From GWB1-37-8 sp964646925 (GTDB taxonomy: Bacteria > Patescibacteriota > Microgenomatia > Levybacterales > UBA12049), in assembly GCA_964646925.1 (NCBI GenBank), contig CAZYIC010000039.1, positions 1 to 8,734 of the forward strand: a stretch of DNA of 8,734 nt, read 5' to 3'. The stretch's first letter is position 1; every line of letters begins with the position of its first letter. This document shows, piece by piece, positions 5,139 to 8,734 of the stretch. Position numbers and translations under genes: made by a program. Below the pieces are notes generated by a model. That model was not told the origin of the DNA. It saw nothing but the letters and a program-made list of their open reading frames with translations, and did no database searches.

Positions 5139-5167
5139 AAAAAATACCTGACTTTACTCAGGTTTTT
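5138..5167 (-). terminator. Rho-independent terminator after the GT2/phospholipase-like operon
   Basis: The minus strand has stem ACCTGA (5163-5158) with TCAGGT (5151-5146), a 6-base loop, and then A followed by seven T (5144-5138). The plus-strand side has five T, so weaker activity in the other direction is possible. The stem is short but flanked by A/T runs that can extend the pairing. Confidence 0.65.
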
Positions 5168-5175
5168 ATGTCCTC

Positions 5176-5235
5176 CTACTTTACATAGTCGTAACTTTCC
5201 TCAAAATCATTCGGAGCAAAATTGAAGCTAAATGC
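5176..5235 (-). pseudogene. Possible C-terminal coding remnant with an orphan Shine-Dalgarno
   Basis: Between the phospholipase-like gene and the terminator, one minus-strand frame is open for 19 codons and ends in NFAPNDFEESYDYVK followed by TAG. Its acidic and aromatic make-up looks like a real protein tail, yet the frame has no start codon and is closed by a stop just upstream. AGGAGG (5177-5172) overlaps its stop but has no start codon at a usable distance. The arrangement would fit the scar of a deleted gene junction. At 19 codons it may be chance, and the parent protein is not recognised. Confidence 0.25.
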
Positions 5236-5953
5236 CTATCTTCTCATAACTCTTCTTAAGACAATCATTTATAAAATCTTTATAAGTATTTTTTGCTAAA
5301 TTAATCGAAAGCTTCAGCAATTCTGTTTTTTTATCAACACCAATTCTTTTAATATATAACATTTCCTCTAAACCCTCCCAAAACCTTACCAAACCTTTTA
5401 AGTTTTCCATATTGGATTCACTAATTAATCTACAGTATTTAACTAAGGCAAGTCTAAATTTTAATTTATTTCTTCCAAAATATAAGCTTAAGATATCTGA
5501 AATAGAATCTATATTAACTTGTTCTATTGCATTTTTGAGCTTAAATCTTAATCCAGGATTCTCTTTCAATAAAAGCATATCAACAGCGCTTTCAAAATAA
5601 TTATGAGCAATTCTTTTTGCCGCTTCTTTATCTAATTCATAGTATTTTGAAATAGTCTGTGACAATCCTTCATTATTTTGATATGCATACCCGAAACTCC
5701 CACGGTAATTATTATGCGAAAAATCATCTAATATGCGATGAGAAAATACACCTTTATAAAGATCTTTCAACGATGAATTATGCTTTTCTACAAATTTAAG
5801 GAGATTCACAAGATTGCTTGTGTGATGCAAACTATTGTCCCATTCAATTATTTTTGTTATGGCTATATCCGGAAGAATACTGCCTATCAAAATTAAAGGA
5901 CTATCAGAATTATAAAGTTTGGATGCAAAGAAAACGTGAGCGTTATAAAACAT
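5228..5953 (-). CDS. Zinc-dependent phospholipase C-like protein
   Basis: A 241-residue, mostly helical protein resembling the bacterial zinc-dependent phospholipase C / P1 nuclease fold group. Candidate metal ligands appear in the expected order: H6 near the N-terminus, D29 in G-S-I-L-P-D-I, H43-H44, H72 and D76/D77 with H80 in F-S-H-R-I-L-D-D-F-S-H, then H117, E121 and D125 in A-H-N-Y-F-E-S-A-V-D. The N-terminal methionine directly precedes the first conserved region and no signal peptide is visible, so it may act in the cytoplasm, unlike secreted phospholipases. The substrate is unknown: a phosphodiester or phosphomonoester lipid or nucleotide is plausible. Its ATG follows the glycosyltransferase TAG with no base between (TAGATG), so translation is coupled. 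The last ~100 residues are helical and unrecognised. Confidence 0.6.
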   Translation of the reverse strand: MFYNAHVFFASKLYNSDSPLILIGSILPDIAITKIIEWDNSLHHTSNLVNLLKFVEKHNSSLKDLYKGVFSHRILDDFSHNNYRGSFGYAYQNNEGLSQTISKYYELDKEAAKRIAHNYFESAVDMLLLKENPGLRFKLKNAIEQVNIDSISDILSLYFGRNKLKFRLALVKYCRLISESNMENLKGLVRFWEGLEEMLYIKRIGVDKKTELLKLSINLAKNTYKDFINDCLKKSYEKIGI

Positions 5954-6964
5954 CTATCTATAAGTTTCCTTTCGTATGTTAAAAGGACTCTCCCCACTAA
6001 ATGTTTTCGCCCTATGTTCTGCTGGAATTTCTGCGGAATATGTTACTCCATGTTTTTTGAAATTAATAGTGGTATTCTCTCCAAGAGGAATAAGACTAAT
6101 ATCAAAATATTCAACTCCTTTCCTTAAATTTTCAGTTAATATCTCTACAACGTCCACAACACGATCTTGTCCTTGCATTTTTAATTCATCTCGATAAAGC
6201 AAAAAAGAATCAAAATTCTCTAACCATTTTGACATCAACGTATGAGGATCTCTAGGTCTTGAAAAAGCCAGGGGAACTGTTCCTACTGATGCTTTTTCTA
6301 AATAAGCGACAACAAGCTGTTCTGCCTCCAATCCGTAACTATTTGAACGACTCTTTTCTAGAAATCTTCTAGCAAACTCTTTCGTATATCCTCTTGCCCC
6401 AGAGACCCAATCTCTCACATCAAATCCAAATTGTCTTGCCAAAGCTCCAAAAAATATGAGAAGAGATTGCCTATAAACAATAGAACTAGGATTAGGACTA
6501 GTAATTAACCTATCTGAATATCTATCTCCAATTAATAGGGCAGGCTTATTTGGGTCCCTTTGAGTTATCTCTTGAAATTTTGTTAAGAAATGAGGAATAT
6601 CAGCATAAGATTGATCCCCATCACCATCGTACTGAATAATAAATTCAGGATTAATAGCAGTATCCTCTAAAAGAGATTTAAGCCCATGTCTAACCGCTCC
6701 TGCTTTTCCGCCATTTTCAGGAAGTTGAATTAATCGATTTGTGAAACCCATAAAATCTTCCGGATTTAATCCGCTTCCATCATCTACTATCGCTAAACTA
6801 AGCCCAGTTAAATTTTTAGCCTTTATAGAAAAGTCTCTAAATTTATCTACTTGACTATCATAAACAACAGAAGTTGGATCGCTATAAAAAGGAATTAACA
6901 GCCACTTATTTTCTTCCATGTAAAATACAGTCGCGGGGTTGAGTAAAATCATTCGAAAAGGCAT
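5954..6964 (-). CDS. Family 2 glycosyltransferase
   Basis: About 336 residues from the chosen start. It is a GT-A fold enzyme that would transfer a sugar from a nucleotide donor. Visible are W-L-L-I-P-F-Y-S-D (21-29, the usual I-P-x-Y-N-E strand), A-I-V-D-D-G-S-G (58-65), G-G-K-A-G-A-V-R-H-G (85-94, the family's G-K-x-x-A-x-x-x-G segment), Q-Y-D-G-D-G-D (111-117, metal-binding D-x-D), L-L-I-G-D-R-Y (143-149) and D-W-V-S-G-A-R-G-Y (185-193). It lacks membrane helices. The overall plan resembles dolichyl-phosphate-mannose synthase types, so a polyprenyl phosphate acceptor is possible but not shown. The start is uncertain: ATGs at 6964, 6952 and 6919 are all feasible. The frame is open to 7147, but that part overlaps the divergent sigma factor gene. 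It is followed directly by the phospholipase-like gene. Confidence 0.82.
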   Translation of the reverse strand: MPFRMILLNPATVFYMEENKWLLIPFYSDPTSVVYDSQVDKFRDFSIKAKNLTGLSLAIVDDGSGLNPEDFMGFTNRLIQLPENGGKAGAVRHGLKSLLEDTAINPEFIIQYDGDGDQSYADIPHFLTKFQEITQRDPNKPALLIGDRYSDRLITSPNPSSIVYRQSLLIFFGALARQFGFDVRDWVSGARGYTKEFARRFLEKSRSNSYGLEAEQLVVAYLEKASVGTVPLAFSRPRDPHTLMSKWLENFDSFLLYRDELKMQGQDRVVDVVEILTENLRKGVEYFDISLIPLGENTTINFKKHGVTYSAEIPAEHRAKTFSGESPFNIRKETYR

Positions 6965-6979
6965 TTTTGTCAATAAATC

Positions 6980-6988
6980 TGTTATAAT
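6980..6988 (+). promoter_or_regulatory. Extended -10 promoter of the sigma factor operon
   Basis: TGT-TATAAT predicts a start near 6995 and a 5' leader of about 24 bases before the ATG at 7019. This is the one protein operon here with the nine-base element and a clear leader. The element lies between divergent genes, so the glycosyltransferase promoter must overlap or sit close by. No obvious -35 box is seen. Confidence 0.55.
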
Positions 6989-7018
6989 ATAAATCTTATT
7001 ACCTTTTGAGTTTTCTAT

Positions 7019-7597
7019 ATGTCTTTTTCTTTTATACAAAGAATTCTTCAAGGGGACACAAAGGCTGTCATAGAATTTTACAAATCCTATTCTCCAAAAA
7101 TTTTTTCCTATCTTACCAAAAAACTTCCCAGACACGAAGACGCGCAAGAAATTACAAACGATGTTTTTTTGGAAGCAATTGACTCTTTATCCTTACTTCA
7201 AAAAGAAGAAAACACAATGGCTTGGCTTTATAAAATAGCGCATAACAAGATGGTTGATTTTTACCGTAAAAAGAAAATTAAATCCGTACTTTTATCTAGT
7301 ATGCCGTTTCTTGAAATTGTTGAATCGGAAATTAATCAGCCGGAATTTCAGTATGAAAAAAATAAGATTCGCGACAATATCGAACTTGTTCTTCGCAGTC
7401 TTTCATTAAAGTATCAAAGAATATTAAGACTGCATTATGAAGAAAAGATTCCGGTAAAAGCATTGGCAAAGCAATTAAACCTATCATTTAAAGCAACAGA
7501 GTCGCTCCTCTTTAGAGCCCGCCAAAGTTTCAAATTAGCGTACGCCCGTACTGAGCTTGTCGAAGTATCAAAGATGTTGAGCGAAGTCGAAACATGA
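7019..7597 (+). CDS. ECF-type RNA polymerase sigma factor
   Basis: A 192-residue extracytoplasmic-function sigma factor. Region 2 spans about residues 15-85, with E-D-A-Q-E-I-T-N-D-V-F-L-E-A (40-53) and T-M-A-W-L-Y-K-I-A-H-N-K-M-V-D-F-Y-R (66-83), which bind the polymerase clamp and the -10 element. Region 4 spans about 118-172, with L-V-L-R-S-L-S-L-K-Y-Q-R-I-L-R-L-H-Y and the helix-turn-helix V-K-A-L-A-K-Q-L-N-L-S-F-K-A-T. The start is fixed because an in-frame stop lies only 9 bases upstream of the three codons before the ATG. The C-terminal tail, YARTELVEVSKMLSEVET (175-192), lies beyond region 4 and is encoded by two palindromic repeats, so it is probably an acquired extension. The stop overlaps the next start (ATGA), as is usual for a sigma factor and its membrane regulator. 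The signal sensed is unknown. Confidence 0.9.
   Translation: MSFSFIQRILQGDTKAVIEFYKSYSPKIFSYLTKKLPRHEDAQEITNDVFLEAIDSLSLLQKEENTMAWLYKIAHNKMVDFYRKKKIKSVLLSSMPFLEIVESEINQPEFQYEKNKIRDNIELVLRSLSLKYQRILRLHYEEKIPVKALAKQLNLSFKATESLLFRARQSFKLAYARTELVEVSKMLSEVET
7549..7567. repeat. Dispersed palindromic repeat in the sigma factor 3' end, first copy
   Basis: TACT (7549-7552) and AGTA (7564-7567) pair around GAGCTTGTCGAA. The core differs by one base from the copy at 126-150 in recX, and the outer arms differ but keep pairing. It encodes the R-T-E-L-V-E-V part of the sigma factor tail. Confidence 0.65.
7576..7593. repeat. Dispersed palindromic repeat in the sigma factor 3' end, second copy
   Basis: GTT (7576-7578) and AAC (7591-7593) flank GAGCGAAGTCGAA, a sister form of the repeat at 7549-7567 with CGAAGT in the middle in place of CTTGT. 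It ends directly before the ATG of the next gene, so the repeat supplies the last sigma factor codons and the ribosome approach region of the overlapping gene. Confidence 0.6.
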
Positions 7598-7821
7598 ACG
7601 AGCAACAGTTTCTCAATAAGTTACAAGAAAGAGCGCAAGAACAAGAAAAAATAATCAAGGGGATGTTTTTGCCAAGATTATTCACTTCGGTTAGCTTTTG
7701 GTTTGGAAACCATCCGTGGAGAATATTAATTCCCTTTGCTTTTATACTTACCTTAATTTTTCATTCCGTTTTTGGACAAAGATACGATGAGTTTATTTTG
7801 AAAATTTTCGGAAAATTATAG
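7594..7821 (+). CDS. Small single-pass membrane protein, candidate sigma factor regulator
   Basis: A 75-residue protein with a charged, coiled-coil-like N-terminus (residues 1-23, rich in Q, E and K), one strongly hydrophobic segment (about 43-61, I-L-I-P-F-A-F-I-L-T-L-I-F) and a short tail. It overlaps the sigma factor gene by 4 bases. A short cytoplasmic arm plus one membrane helix directly after an ECF sigma factor is the layout of an anti-sigma factor, but the arm is far shorter than known anti-sigma domains and no zinc-binding H-x-x-x-C-x-x-C motif is present. The role is inferred from position only, and no family is recognised. Confidence 0.6.
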   Translation: MNEQQFLNKLQERAQEQEKIIKGMFLPRLFTSVSFWFGNHPWRILIPFAFILTLIFHSVFGQRYDEFILKIFGKL

Positions 7822-7823
7822 AG

Positions 7824-8141
7824 ATGAAGAAAAGAACTTTTTTAATTTTTATTGCGTATATTTGGACAAAAACACTTTTGGGACTTACCTTCCATCCTTT
7901 TTCAACAATTAGGGAAGTTACCAGGCGTCCTGTGCTTTTACCTGTAATTTTCTCTCCCTTTATCGGGCTTTTCGTATTTTTTATATTAGGACGCGTTGGA
8001 GCATTTTTAATAAACGTCTACGGACTAAGAAGAGAATTTATCTCAATTATTTTAAGCACTGCTCTTATCTCGATTCTTTTTTGGCAGGCATTATTGCTTT
8101 ATTTACTTATAAGTTTTCTTTTCGCATTATGGAAAAAGTAG
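7824..8141 (+). CDS. Small polytopic membrane protein of unknown function
   Basis: A 105-residue, highly hydrophobic protein with about three membrane segments (near 5-23, 38-63 and 72-103) and a positively charged loop (T-R-R-P) between the first two. It starts 2 bases after the previous stop and its end overlaps the isomerase start by 13 bases, so it belongs to the same transcript. The family is not recognised. It has no visible catalytic motif. It may pair with the preceding small membrane protein as a sensor or anchor. Confidence 0.6.
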   Translation: MKKRTFLIFIAYIWTKTLLGLTFHPFSTIREVTRRPVLLPVIFSPFIGLFVFFILGRVGAFLINVYGLRREFISIILSTALISILFWQALLLYLLISFLFALWKK

Positions 8142-8686
8142 AAGAACATGTTGTTTTGGTTGATAAAAATAATAATGTTTTGGGAACTGCTCCAAAATTA
8201 GCAACGCATAATAAAAATACGCCGCTACACCGAGCATTTTCTCTTTTTCTTTTTAATTCTAAGGGGGAGTTAATGCTTCAGCAGAGAAGCAGGAAGAAAA
8301 AAACATGGCCGCTTATCTGGTCTAATTCTGTCTGCGGACATCCCATGCTAAATGAATCCAATATTGATGCTGTTAAAAGAAGGCTTAAGTTTGAGTTAGG
8401 AATTGATCTTAATGATGTCCATGAAATTCTGCCGGATTTTTCCTACAGAGCCGAAATGAACGGCATTGTTGAAAATGAAATTTGCCCTGTTTTTGTTACT
8501 TTTACTGACCGCGAACCGGAAATAAATAAAGACGAGGTGGAAAATATAAGATGGGTAAAATGGCTAGATTTTTTAAGAGAAATTAATGAGAAGCCCGGAA
8601 CTTATTCTATCTGGTGCGAACAAGAAGCAAAACTCTTGGAAAAGAACAAAAAATTTCTAAATCTTTACTCTTGGCACGCATCATAA
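8129..8686 (+). CDS. idi: Isopentenyl-diphosphate delta-isomerase, type I
   Basis: A 185-residue Nudix-fold enzyme converting IPP to DMAPP, the allylic starter for polyprenyl synthesis. Conserved positions match the E. coli enzyme (182 residues): His27 and His34 (A-T-H-x6-L-H-R-A-F-S), catalytic Cys69 in N-S-V-C-G-H-P with His71, Glu115 and Glu117 in G-I-V-E-N-E-I-C-P-V-F, and the tryptophan in Y-S-I-W near the C-terminus. All metal and catalytic residues appear intact. The start at 8129 is preferred because upstream in-frame codons overlap the membrane protein gene and have no counterpart in the family. The 13-base overlap implies coupled translation. Its position behind a sigma factor and membrane proteins, away from the kinase operon, is unusual. 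Confidence 0.95.
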   Translation: MEKVEEHVVLVDKNNNVLGTAPKLATHNKNTPLHRAFSLFLFNSKGELMLQQRSRKKKTWPLIWSNSVCGHPMLNESNIDAVKRRLKFELGIDLNDVHEILPDFSYRAEMNGIVENEICPVFVTFTDREPEINKDEVENIRWVKWLDFLREINEKPGTYSIWCEQEAKLLEKNKKFLNLYSWHAS

Positions 8687-8692
8687 ATTAAC

Positions 8693-8734
8693 ATGGACAG
8701 GATTTCTGTTTTCATAAGTTATTCTTCAAAGCAA
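8693..8734 (+). CDS. N-terminus of a TIR-domain-like protein, cut by the window end
   Basis: An ATG 6 bases after the isomerase stop opens a frame that stays open to the window end, giving MDRISVFISYSSKQ. The pattern x-V-F-I-S-Y-S at the very N-terminus is the first strand (box 1) of TIR domains. In bacteria, TIR proteins often cleave NAD+ in phage defence (for example in Thoeris and CBASS-type systems) or act as signalling modules. Only 14 codons are seen, so the TIR call is a motif match, and the catalytic glutamate and any partner domain are outside the window. The short gap suggests it is in the same operon as the isomerase. Confidence 0.6.
   Translation, partial: MDRISVFISYSSKQ

Noticed and set aside
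6965..7147. 61-codon upstream extension of the glycosyltransferase frame
   Set aside because: It overlaps the start of the sigma factor gene on the other strand and its promoter, and is not needed for the GT2 fold.
8081..8128. Earlier start for the IPP isomerase
   Set aside because: The extra residues lie wholly within the membrane protein gene and have no counterpart in the isomerase family.

Overview
The window looks like a stretch of chromosome from a Candidate Phyla Radiation (Patescibacteria) bacterium, most likely Microgenomates-like. This is inferred from the AT-rich composition, very tight gene packing, a tRNA with no encoded CCA, a RecX carrying short repeat-derived insertions, and an archaeal-type isopentenyl phosphate kinase. 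It cannot be proved from the sequence alone. No gene-free stretch exceeds about 105 bases.

Layout. 1-1563 (minus): recA then recX, with the probable start of a third gene at the left edge. 1588-1687 (plus): an extended -10 promoter and tRNA-Pro(GGG), divergent from recA. 1694-2431 (minus): a membrane-anchored SurA/PrsA-like chaperone lacking a recognisable parvulin domain. It is divergent from uppS (plus, 2467-3165) across a 35-base gap that contains two mirror-image -10 boxes. 3170-5124 (minus): a cupin, isopentenyl phosphate kinase and a degenerate Nudix-like protein in a compact operon. 5138-5167: a terminator that directly abuts the cupin promoter. 5228-6964 (minus): a GT2 glycosyltransferase and a protein resembling zinc-dependent phospholipase C, joined stop-to-start. 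6980-8734 (plus): an ECF sigma factor, two small membrane proteins, type I IPP isomerase, and the first 14 codons of a TIR-like protein cut by the window edge, all overlapping or nearly touching.

Functional themes. The isoprenoid theme is strongest. The kinase (isopentenyl phosphate to IPP), the isomerase (IPP to DMAPP) and UppS (long-chain polyprenyl diphosphate) lie within about 6 kb in three transcription units. A Nudix-like gene overlaps the kinase gene by four bases. The GT2 enzyme could use a polyprenyl phosphate acceptor, but this is conjecture. The second theme is transcription-start architecture. Three genes (the chaperone, uppS and the cupin) have TATAAT exactly 6 bases before ATG, which predicts leaderless mRNAs, while an operon-internal gene (the kinase) has a clear Shine-Dalgarno. 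The nine-base word TGTTATAAT occurs four times, each time at a plausible promoter. The third theme is small repeats placed inside genes: GAGCTTG(C/T)CGAAG-type palindromes in recX and the sigma factor gene, and AACAATT-type AT-rich repeats in recX and uppS.

The best candidate for an undescribed association is the sigma factor, membrane proteins, IPP isomerase and TIR cluster at the right end. Its last gene is incomplete here.
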